From positions 1 to 64,000 of the forward strand of contig NZ_WMBA01000001.1 in the NCBI RefSeq assembly GCF_009707865.1: a stretch of 64,000 nucleotides of DNA, read 5' to 3'. The notes under the pieces were generated by a model. It did not search any database. It had not been told where the DNA came from and was given only the letters and a program-made list of their open reading frames with translations. How positions within the stretch are numbered: the first letter of the stretch is position 1; every line of letters starts with the position of its first letter. The DNA comes from Amycolatopsis pithecellobii. Lineage in GTDB: Bacteria > Actinomycetota > Actinomycetes > Mycobacteriales > Pseudonocardiaceae. The translations under genes were made by a program, and so were the position numbers. This document shows, one piece after another, positions 16,990 to 24,515 of the stretch.

Positions 16990-18456
16990 TCAGAGGCTGG
17001 TTTCCGCCGGAGCGAACACCACGAGCACACTCAGGTCCGCTTCGATGTCGGTGAAGCGGTGCGGTAGCCCTGCTGGCACGTAGATCAGGCAACCAGGCCC
17101 CACGTGACGGCTTTCCCCGTTCGCCCCGAACCTGGCCCGGCCCTCGATCACGAAATACAGTTCGTCCTCACGATGGGGCTGTTGCGGATCGTCCGTCCCC
17201 GCGGCCAGTACATAGATCCCCGCGCTCAGGGCGTGGCGCCGCAGGAACTCCAGATACCGTTGCCGTGACCGGTCCCGCTCGGCAGCCAATTCCGCGAACG
17301 AATAGGTCGCCCACCGCTCGAGCGCGAAAGCGGGGCGCACCGCGAAACCAGCGGCCAGTGCCACGGGCAGGACGAAGGCGGGACCGGCGAACAACGCCAG
17401 TGGCAGGTGAGCCGACACGGCGGACACCGGCCAGGCGCGGCGCCTGCCGGAGACGAGCACGGCGGCGGCCGCGACGGCGAACACGCTCAACGCCATGGCG
17501 TTCGGGACGGAGAGCACGTCGATCGCGCTCACCCGGCCGCGCGTGATCAGCAGGGCGCCGGCCGCCGACACCAGCCCCACGGCCGGCGCGGCCAGGCGCA
17601 GTGACCACATGGTCGGTGCCGCGCCGGTCCAGGCCCGGGCGGCCGCCCCGGCGGCGGTGCCGATGTTGCGCACGCAGAAGTAGCCGACGGCGACGGCGAA
17701 CAGCAGCGAAACCACTCTGCCACCGCCCGGCCCGAGGCCGGGGAGCAGCAACCCAGGGGCAACCGGCTGGTTCGCCGCCGCACCGGCGCCGAGCAGTGCC
17801 AGACCGTGCACGACGGCGACCACCAGCACCCCGGCGAGTGGCCCCCGCGCCCGGCTGGTGCCCGTCTCGCCGAGGAGCTGCGGGGTGGACTCCCAGCCGA
17901 CGACTGCGAACAACTGCAGGAATGCCGCGGCGAGAAACAACTCAGGGCCGGCCGGCGGAGGCGGCGGGACGTCATGACCGGTGCGGCTGAGCATGACGCC
18001 CGCGGCCAGCAGCACCAACACGACCACCAGCCGGACCACCGGCCGCGGCCGGCTGATCTGGCGCCCGGTCCCCGCCACGACCGTGCCGATCGCGATCACC
18101 AGTACGGCCACCCACCATGCGGTTTCGGCGTACCCGAAGGACTGTGCCACGAATCCGGCCGCCACTACAGCGACCACGGCCTGCCCCAAGGTGACCCCGA
18201 CCGCGTAGAAGGCGTGGACCGCGCGGGCGAACCGCGCGCCGAACGCCACACCCGCCAGGCCGGCCACGCCGCCCGGCACCAGAGCCGCCAAGGCGAGTGC
18301 GCGAACCAGCAGCGCTCCACACACGACCAGGTAGATCCAGCCGAACAAGGCCGCCCACCCGAACTCGACGCGTGCCGTCCAGGGCAGGAACAGCGCGCCG
18401 ACACCGAGAACGTTCGCGGCCAGCCCGACCGCCACCCGAAGGTCAGCCCGGTTCAT
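16990..18456 (-). CDS. APC-like permease with a C-terminal cupin domain
   Basis: Residues 1 to about 385 form some 11-12 hydrophobic spans like an amino-acid/polyamine (APC) transporter, beginning AVGLAANVLGVGALFLPW. After a helical linker (ERDRSRQRYLEFLRRHAL) residues of about 400-488 are a complete cupin: PHREDELYFVIEG with His/Glu metal-ligand candidates, then YVPAGLPHRF with a second His. The reading frame is continuous, so this is a real fusion. ATG 18456 gives a normal permease N-terminus; a GTG at 18531 just after the MetRS-like stop is an alternative. It may export or import a pathway intermediate, with the cytoplasmic cupin sensing or processing it (inference). Confidence 0.8.
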   Translation of the reverse strand: MNRADLRVAVGLAANVLGVGALFLPWTARVEFGWAALFGWIYLVVCGALLVRALALAALVPGGVAGLAGVAFGARFARAVHAFYAVGVTLGQAVVAVVAAGFVAQSFGYAETAWWVAVLVIAIGTVVAGTGRQISRPRPVVRLVVVLVLLAAGVMLSRTGHDVPPPPPAGPELFLAAAFLQLFAVVGWESTPQLLGETGTSRARGPLAGVLVVAVVHGLALLGAGAAANQPVAPGLLLPGLGPGGGRVVSLLFAVAVGYFCVRNIGTAAGAAARAWTGAAPTMWSLRLAAPAVGLVSAAGALLITRGRVSAIDVLSVPNAMALSVFAVAAAAVLVSGRRRAWPVSAVSAHLPLALFAGPAFVLPVALAAGFAVRPAFALERWATYSFAELAAERDRSRQRYLEFLRRHALSAGIYVLAAGTDDPQQPHREDELYFVIEGRARFGANGESRHVGPGCLIYVPAGLPHRFTDIEADLSVLVVFAPAETSL

Positions 18457-18537
18457 CGCGATACCAGGAGATGGGCTGCCCCGCGCCGACCACCCAGCCG
18501 ACCCACCACAGGGCAGGCCTGCCCCGTTCACCCCCGA

Positions 18538-20151
18538 TCATTGCCGAGCCTGAAACAGGCGCTGAAACCGTGGCGCAACCCGTTGTCCCGGCACGAGAAC
18601 AGGCAGTCCCGGTCGAGGCCACGCCAGCCCGTCCAGCCCAACCCGCAGGCCCAGCTGCCGCGCCGTGTGCGCCGACCAACCAGGCATCAGTGGCGCGGCG
18701 ACCGCGGCCAGGGTGGCCAGCAACTCCAGGTGTGCCGCCAGCTCGCCGGGCTCCGCGTGCGACGGGGCGGCACCCCACTCGCCGGCTGCGGCGCCGACCG
18801 CCTCGACAAGTGTGCCAGCCGCGCCCCGCAAGGAAAACGTGTCCGGCTCGAACTCGCGAGCCAGCCGGTCCGGAAGATCCTCGGCCAGGGCCCGCACGGT
18901 GGGCGAGCCCTGCGTACTCTCAACCGCCGGGATCACGGAATCCGCCTGTGCGGCCAGCTCGTCGAACACGGCCGCGGCCCACGATTCGAGCGTGCCGACC
19001 AGTACATCGTTGACCGTCCGGTCGAACTCGGCCGACCGGAAATCTGATTTCTCGTACTCGGGATTGGTGCGGGCCAGATGCAGCCGAACGGCGTCCGGCG
19101 CGGCTTCGCGCAAGAATTCGGAACCCCAGATGGCGTGACCGCGGCTGGTCGAGAACTTCTCGCCCTCCAGGTTGTAAAACTCATTGCTGATCACGTGAGT
19201 CGGAGTCTGGTATTCGCCGAGTGCGAGCAGCAATGCCGGCCACAGCACGGCATGGGAGAAACTGCAGTCGAACCCGATGAAATGCACGATCACCGTTTCC
19301 GGTTCCTGCCACAGCTCCCGCCACAACCCGGGTTCGCCGATGGCGGCGCCGTATCCGGCGGTGGCGGCCAGATACCCGAAGATGCCACTGAACCAGGTGT
19401 CCAGAACATGTCCGGACCAATCCGCCAACGGGACCGGGAGGCCGTAGTCGGCCTCCCTGCTGATCGGCACGTCCGGCAGGCCTTGCTCCACCAGCCCAGT
19501 CACGTAGTCCAGTACGCGCTGCCGCCATGGGCTGGCAACGAACACGGCGGTGAGCCGGTCGGCGAAGGCGGACAGTGGCACGACCAGCCTGCGCGACGGG
19601 CGGTATTCCGGTGCGGTACCGCAGGCGACGCAGCGTGCGTCGTGCAGCCCGCCGGGATCCTGCGGCAGTCCGCAGTCCTCACAGTAAGTGCCGTCGCTCG
19701 GCACGCCGCAGAACCGGCACCGGCCGCGCAGATATGCCTCGTAACGGAATACCTGGCAGCTCGGGCAGTACGGGGTCGGCAGCTCCTGCTCGGCAATCGT
19801 GCCGTTCTTCCACAGTTCGAGGAAATGGTTCCGCACGAACCGGTCGTGCCGGCTGTCCCGGTGCGGATGCGAGTAGTGGTCGGGAAGCATGTCCGCCAGC
19901 GCCAGTGTCTGTTCGATGCGCCGGGTGTAGCGAGCCGCGGTTTCCCTTGCCGTCAAGCCGAGTTCGTTCGCCCGCCGGGGCACATAGATCGAATGGTCGT
20001 CGGTGTAGGCGACGTAGACGGCCTGCCGTCCGCGGGCACGCAGATACCGGCGTAGTACGTCAGCGCCGAAAAACGGGCCGCTCAGGTGGCCCAGGTGCAG
20101 ATCACCGTTGGGATTGGGCGGAGCGCACGTGATGAGGAAACGTTGTGTCAT
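18538..20151 (-). CDS. Methionyl-tRNA-synthetase-like protein, probable hydrazine-synthetase adenylating component
   Basis: This 537-residue class I synthetase homologue has the nucleotide motif [12 protein letters not shown] (HIGH box HLGH at 19-22) and a zinc insertion with four Cys pairs (129/132, 145/148, 157/160, 174/177). The KMSKS loop is changed to KFSTS (332-336), losing the second lysine. It starts at ATG 20151 with a GGAAG site. MetRS-like domains in Spb40, Tri28 and PyrN activate an amino acid and join it through oxygen to an N-hydroxyamine before N-N rearrangement by a cupin. The cupin lies two genes upstream as a separate protein. A spare MetRS giving resistance or tRNA charging is less likely, given the neighbours. 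Confidence 0.82.
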   Translation of the reverse strand: MTQRFLITCAPPNPNGDLHLGHLSGPFFGADVLRRYLRARGRQAVYVAYTDDHSIYVPRRANELGLTARETAARYTRRIEQTLALADMLPDHYSHPHRDSRHDRFVRNHFLELWKNGTIAEQELPTPYCPSCQVFRYEAYLRGRCRFCGVPSDGTYCEDCGLPQDPGGLHDARCVACGTAPEYRPSRRLVVPLSAFADRLTAVFVASPWRQRVLDYVTGLVEQGLPDVPISREADYGLPVPLADWSGHVLDTWFSGIFGYLAATAGYGAAIGEPGLWRELWQEPETVIVHFIGFDCSFSHAVLWPALLLALGEYQTPTHVISNEFYNLEGEKFSTSRGHAIWGSEFLREAAPDAVRLHLARTNPEYEKSDFRSAEFDRTVNDVLVGTLESWAAAVFDELAAQADSVIPAVESTQGSPTVRALAEDLPDRLAREFEPDTFSLRGAAGTLVEAVGAAAGEWGAAPSHAEPGELAAHLELLATLAAVAAPLMPGWSAHTARQLGLRVGLDGLAWPRPGLPVLVPGQRVAPRFQRLFQARQ

Positions 20152-20728
20152 CTGCTGTCTTCCTTTCCGCGGAAGCCTTGGCGATCCGGCCGGCCGGTAC
20201 GCGGGAGTCCGCAGGCAGTGAGCACAGCACCACGGCATGGGCCCCGATCCGGCTGCCGGCGCCGACCGTCACCGGTCCCAGGATGCTGGCGCCGGTGCCG
20301 ACGATCACGCCGTCGCTCAGGGACGGGTGACGCTGGGCGCCTTGGCCGCGTGCCGCATCCGTCCACCAGCCGGCCGAGCCGAGCGTCACCAGGTGGTAGA
20401 GCATGACATCGTCGCCGATTTCGGTGGTTTCGCCGATGACCACCCCGGTGCCGTGGTCGACGAAGAACCGTCGCCCGATCCGGGCACCCGGATGAATGTC
20501 GATACCTCCCGAGACCAGCCGTCCCAGCAGTGCGATCATCCGGGCTGGCACGCGCCGGTTTCGCAGATACAGAAAGTGCGCCAGCCGGTGCAGCCACAAG
20601 GCGTGCAGATGCGGATAGAACAGGACTTCCCAGGCGGTGTTGACGGCCGGGTCCTTCGCGCACACGACGTCGATGTCCTCCCTGACCGTACGCGCGAGCG
20701 CCAGCAGCTGGTTCCCGAAGCGAGCCAT
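20102..20728 (-). CDS. cysE: Serine O-acetyltransferase
   Basis: The 208-residue protein has an N-terminal helical SAT domain ([20 protein letters not shown]) and left-handed beta-helix hexapeptide repeats with the catalytic segment [20 protein letters not shown]. It makes O-acetyl-L-serine from serine and acetyl-CoA. Its 3' end overlaps the MetRS-like gene by 50 bases and it begins 12 bases after the cupin stop, so all three are co-transcribed. No O-acetylserine sulfhydrylase is nearby. This suggests that O-acetylserine is used as an alanyl donor for a nitrogen nucleophile in the pathway rather than for cysteine (inference). Confidence 0.88.
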   Translation of the reverse strand: MARFGNQLLALARTVREDIDVVCAKDPAVNTAWEVLFYPHLHALWLHRLAHFLYLRNRRVPARMIALLGRLVSGGIDIHPGARIGRRFFVDHGTGVVIGETTEIGDDVMLYHLVTLGSAGWWTDAARGQGAQRHPSLSDGVIVGTGASILGPVTVGAGSRIGAHAVVLCSLPADSRVPAGRIAKASAERKTADDTTFPHHVRSAQSQR

Positions 20729-20740
20729 CTCCGGCCGGCC

Positions 20741-21115
20741 TCAGCTGTTCGCGGATAGTTCCGCCGGGCGGCCTCCCCACCACAACGACAGGAAGATCAA
20801 GGCGTTCTCGGTGTCGTTGAGCAGCGAGTGCCGGTGCTCGGGCGGGATGAAAATCGTGTCACCGAATTTCACCGGCCGGTCCGGCTCGCCCTCGATACTG
20901 AGCAGTCCGGCACCCTCGATGATGTAGAACAGCTCCGACTCCCCGCCGGGGTTCACGTGCTCGGTCATCGTGGTGCCCGGATCGACCACGACCCATGCCC
21001 CGCCCTCGTACGGTTCCGCAGCGCCGGGCAGTCTGGGCAGGCGCTGGGCCCGAACGTTGAACTTGGGTTCCGGCCGGAGATCGGCCGGCTCCCAACTGTG
21101 CACAGGCATTGACAT
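20741..21115 (-). CDS. Stand-alone cupin, candidate N-N bond-forming cupin
   Basis: This is a single-domain cupin of 124 residues. Metal-ligand candidates are His53 and Glu59/61 in TEHVNPGGESELFYIIEG and His94/96 in FIPPEHRHSLLN. ATG 21115 follows AAAGGCGG. It is the first gene of the leftward operon with cysE, the MetRS-like gene and the permease-cupin. In characterised hydrazine synthetases a zinc cupin fused to a MetRS-like domain rearranges the O-linked ester into the N-N bond; here the two modules are separate genes. A generic sugar- or ligand-binding cupin is the fallback reading. Confidence 0.8.
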   Translation of the reverse strand: MSMPVHSWEPADLRPEPKFNVRAQRLPRLPGAAEPYEGGAWVVVDPGTTMTEHVNPGGESELFYIIEGAGLLSIEGEPDRPVKFGDTIFIPPEHRHSLLNDTENALIFLSLWWGGRPAELSANS

Positions 21116-21262
21116 GCCGCCTTTCTCAAAGTGTTGCGGGGCAAGGTCGGTCGGCGCCAGACAACGGTAAGAAGGCGCGGCGCGCCTTGTCTTCACACCG
21201 GGAGCGTGTTGCCGGTCAACTCTTGGGGTGGGTCGGGTCGTGCGATCGCAGCGGTACCGGTT

Positions 21263-21295
21263 GCAACACCAGCAAAGATTGTTATCTGGTGTTGC
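21263..21295. promoter_or_regulatory. Perfect 10-bp inverted repeat in divergent promoter region
   Basis: GCAACACCAG (21263-21272) and CTGGTGTTGC (21286-21295) are exact reverse complements separated by 13 bases. The site lies midway between the leftward cupin operon (start 21115) and the rightward permease (start 21366). Symmetry and place suit a dimeric regulator, with the NarL-like protein at 22680-23375 as the nearest candidate. Confidence 0.65.
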
Positions 21296-21365
21296 CAGGG
21301 TGGCGGCTGTCCGTTACATTCACGTGACCGGTCCACGGCGAACCGTCATCGGAAGGGCACAGTCG

Positions 21366-22649
21366 GTGAACCAATCACTGCGGCGAACCATCACGGTTTG
21401 GCAGGGTGTGGCGCTCTATGTCGGGGCTGTGATCGGCGCGGGTGTGCTGCTGTTGCCCGGGCTCAGCGTCACGCTCGCCGGTCCAGCCTCACTGGGAGCC
21501 TGGCTGTTCGATGCGCTGCTGGGTATCCCGCTCGCGCTGGTGTTCGCGGCGTTGGCGGCCCGTTTTCCCGACGCGGGCGGGGTAGCGACCTATGTGCGGT
21601 TCGCCTTCGGCCCGGCATTGGGCACGGTCATCGGCTGGTTCTATTTCGTCGCTTCGGCCACGGCGCAGGCTCTCGTGTCCCTGACCGGGGCGTACTACGC
21701 CTCCCGCCTCGGGTTCGGCCGGGGCGAAGCCTTCCTGCTGGCCGCGGGCATTCTCGTGATCGGCACCGTCGCCAACGCCAGGGGCCTCAAGGTGAGCGGC
21801 CGGCTGCAACTGGTGTTCAGCGGGGTGGTCGCCACCATGCTGCTGCTGGCGCTGCTGGTGTCCCTGCCCCGGTTTCACGCAGCGAACTGGACTCCGGTCG
21901 CGCCGCACGGTCTGGCTTCGGTCGGCCAGGTGGCTCTGCTCATCTTCTTCGCATTTTTTGGCTGGGAAGCGATCGCGCATCTGTCCGAGGAGTTCCGTGA
22001 TCCGGCGCGTGACGTGCAACGGGCGACGATACTCAGTGTCGGGTTGATCACCTTGCTGTTTGTGGGGGTCGTCGTGGCCACGATCGGCACCGGTACCTAC
22101 GGCAGTGACGACGTCAACCGCACGGTGATCGCCCGGCTGATGTCCAACGGCGCCGGCAACGCCGTCGGCATGCTGACCGCCGTGCTCGCGCTGCTGATCT
22201 CCCTCGGCACCGTCAACGCCTTCATTGCGACCACATCGCGGCTGGGTTACGCGCTCGCCCGGGACGGCGTGTTCCCCGCTCCCCTGGCCAAAGTGGACAG
22301 TGGTGGCGTGCCACGGGCCGCGGTGCTGGGCGTCGGCGCTTTCGCCGGTGTCGCCTTGCTGATCACGTATGTGGCGAACTGGGGTCCGGAAACGCTGCTC
22401 GTCGTGCCCAACTCACTGGTGATCGTCACCTATGTGATCGGCATGGCGGCGGGCGCCCGGCTGCTGTCCGGTGTGCCGCGGGTTCTCGCCCTGTTCTCCG
22501 CGGTGTTGTGCTTGGCCCTGCTGCCGTTCAGCGGCGCGACCATAGGGGTCCCGGTAGTGGTGGCAGCGCTCGCCATCGCGTATCGGCGCTGGCTGGGCCG
22601 TCCTGGCCCGGACAGCATGGCGAGGACACAGTCAGCAATCCGCCGGTAA
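21366..22649 (+). CDS. APC-family amino-acid/amine permease
   Basis: This 427-residue protein with about 12 hydrophobic spans begins WQGVALYVGAVIGAGVLLLPG, the APC-family N-terminal helix with its GAVIGAG motif, and includes FFGWEAIAHLSEEFRDPARD. GTG 21366 is used because upstream in-frame sequence reads through the operator-like repeat. It is divergent from the cupin operon and convergent with the regulator gene. Likely jobs are export of the finished N-N metabolite or uptake of an amino-acid precursor. It lacks the cupin tail of the permease at 16990-18456. Confidence 0.85.
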   Translation: MNQSLRRTITVWQGVALYVGAVIGAGVLLLPGLSVTLAGPASLGAWLFDALLGIPLALVFAALAARFPDAGGVATYVRFAFGPALGTVIGWFYFVASATAQALVSLTGAYYASRLGFGRGEAFLLAAGILVIGTVANARGLKVSGRLQLVFSGVVATMLLLALLVSLPRFHAANWTPVAPHGLASVGQVALLIFFAFFGWEAIAHLSEEFRDPARDVQRATILSVGLITLLFVGVVVATIGTGTYGSDDVNRTVIARLMSNGAGNAVGMLTAVLALLISLGTVNAFIATTSRLGYALARDGVFPAPLAKVDSGGVPRAAVLGVGAFAGVALLITYVANWGPETLLVVPNSLVIVTYVIGMAAGARLLSGVPRVLALFSAVLCLALLPFSGATIGVPVVVAALAIAYRRWLGRPGPDSMARTQSAIRR

Positions 22650-22679
22650 GCACCGGCATCGGTGACCAGGTCGGGCGGA

Positions 22680-23375
22680 TCAATCGTCCACGAGCCCCAT
22701 CCGGTGAGCGAGCACCACCGCTTGTACCCGATCTCGCAAACCTAGTTTATTCAACATATGCGAAATATGGGACTTCACCGTCGCGCTACTGATGAACAGG
22801 GCCACGGCAATCTCTTCGGTGCTCATGCCGAGGGCCAGCGAACGGAGCACGCTGTGCTCCCGCTCGGTCAGCGCCGCAATGCTGTCATGCATTCTTCGGG
22901 TCGCCGGGGCTCTGCGGACCATCCGTGTGACGAGTTGCTCGGTCAGCGGCGGTGCCAGAAACATCTCGCCGTCAGTGACCGTCCGGACGGCGTCGATGAG
23001 CACCTGTCTTCGGTCTCCCTTGTGCACCAAGCCGCGCACTCCGGCCCGCAGCGCGTACAGCGCATATTGCTCGTTCCAGTTGCCGGAAAGCATCACCAGC
23101 GGCACGAGTTCGGCGATCGACCGGAGCGCGGCCAGGTCGTCCCGCGCGTACGTGTCCAGCCCGAGGACGACCACGTCGGGGCGCAGCCGGCGAACCAGGA
23201 TGTCCAGTTCCCGGCTGCCTTCCGCTTCCGCTTCGATGAGGAGCCCTTGGTCACCCTGCAACATCGTACGAAGACCGGCTCGGCTCAGTTCCTGTGCATC
23301 ACAGATCACGACCCGGTGCACCTCCGGCACCGGGGCCGCCTGTATGTCCTTTACCCGGGCGGCTTCGGCTGACAT
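22680..23375 (-). CDS. NarL/LuxR-type response regulator with atypical receiver
   Basis: The 231-residue protein has a receiver-like domain (VVICDAQELSRAGLRTML) and a C-terminal LuxR helix-turn-helix (LTEREHSVLRSLALGMSTEEIA then SATVKSHISHMLNKL). In the receiver the first acidic pair is reduced to one Asp, and the phospho-acceptor position after RPDVVVL is Gly (about residue 72), although the conserved Ser (VMLSGN) and Lys (VHKGD) remain. No sensor kinase is nearby. It probably works without phosphorylation, perhaps binding a ligand, and is the natural cluster regulator. ATG 23375 has an AAAGGG site. Confidence 0.85.
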   Translation of the reverse strand: MSAEAARVKDIQAAPVPEVHRVVICDAQELSRAGLRTMLQGDQGLLIEAEAEGSRELDILVRRLRPDVVVLGLDTYARDDLAALRSIAELVPLVMLSGNWNEQYALYALRAGVRGLVHKGDRRQVLIDAVRTVTDGEMFLAPPLTEQLVTRMVRRAPATRRMHDSIAALTEREHSVLRSLALGMSTEEIAVALFISSATVKSHISHMLNKLGLRDRVQAVVLAHRMGLVDD

Positions 23376-24515
23376 ACTTTGTTTTCCCTTTCCGGTGGCT
23401 GGTCGCAATTTGGCCGAATGGTCGTTAGTTTCGATTCGATCGAACAAGGGGATGAACCTCAAAGCCAGAACGTCCTTGTCTTTTTGGCGGCTGGCCAGTT
23501 CGGTTCGGCTACTCTTTCGTTATAGCGGGGCGTTCCATCCGTGGTCAACAACGCCCACACCGAACGCATACGAACACGTTCACGAATGACGAGTTTTCCC
23601 CGATAGTCTGCACGATGGGGCAATTTTGTTGGGCGAATGCCGACGTGGAGCGGCCCGTCCTGGGGACAGCATCGTTCCGTGGCAACCGCTCCTGAGCTAC
23701 CACCTGCACGTGATGGCGAAGCAGTGGTGGGAGAACCCCGGGATCAAGTTGTCGCAGTTTCGGGTGAGCGGGACGCCTTTGGCCATCAGTGTCACACACG
23801 GAACGCCGATGATCGGTACCGATCCCTGCGGCGTGCTCGGCATGACCAGCCAGGGACCTCTCCGCCTTCTCGCGCCGATACGGCACCGCTGCGGCCTGGC
23901 CTCGGGCGGCCGCGTGCTGCCCTGTTGCTCGCCGACTGTTACGCGGCCGGGTTGGGCGTGATCGCGCATGACCGGCGACCATCATCGGCAGGCCACGTTC
24001 AGCGAGCCGGTATCTCGGCGCCGCGCGGCTACTGCTGGCTGGGATGGGCGTCGAGACCTGGTTCGCGAGCCGGTTACCGGGCCTCCCCCGCCGACCACAA
24101 ATAGTGTCCGCCGGAAATTCCGAACTGCACTATCATTTGCGCCGCATGGGGTGCGGAAACCAGCAACGAGCTTTTACAGACAGCACTCTGGACTCGACGG
24201 CGAAACGGGCATCTGGCCGATGCCAACTTCACCACCAACGTGCGCCGCTCCATGTAGCAGGACGTCGATCGCCGTCTAGTTGGCGGGTCCACGGCTCCGG
24301 AACTGGTCGGCTCAGCGTCCAGTGCGGTGAGTTGTGTGAAGTTCGGGCACGCTACCGCTTCGCTGCTGGTCGGCAAGCTGTCTGCCGCCGGGCGGCAGAA
24401 CGCCCTGGCTATCACCCCACGAGGCCCTTCCGGCCGGTGCGGTGACGACGGTGATCGCCACGCCCTCCGCGCCGACCACACCAGGCGGTCGAGAGCGCAG
24501 TTTCGACCACGGACG
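23376..24515. other. Gene-poor stretch of about 1.1 kb
   Basis: No reading frame here shows family motifs or consistent G/C third-position bias over more than a few dozen codons. The left end is the leader of the response-regulator gene and includes the imperfect dyad at 23428-23445. Short open frames around 23630-23960 and 24030-24110 have no recognisable homology and may be decayed coding DNA. Confidence 0.5.
23428..23445. promoter_or_regulatory. Imperfect inverted repeat upstream of response-regulator gene
   Basis: GTTTCGAT and ATCGAAC face each other around a two-base centre with one mismatch, about 50 bases before the regulator start. It could be an autoregulatory site. Confidence 0.3.

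Noticed and set aside
18538-20151. Housekeeping methionyl-tRNA synthetase
   Set aside because: The altered KFSTS loop and operon with a cupin and cysE between N-hydroxylase genes fit a biosynthetic paralogue better.
23626-23961. Possible 111-codon gene in the 1.1-kb gap
   Set aside because: No recognisable motif, poor third-position bias and competing frames on the other strand.
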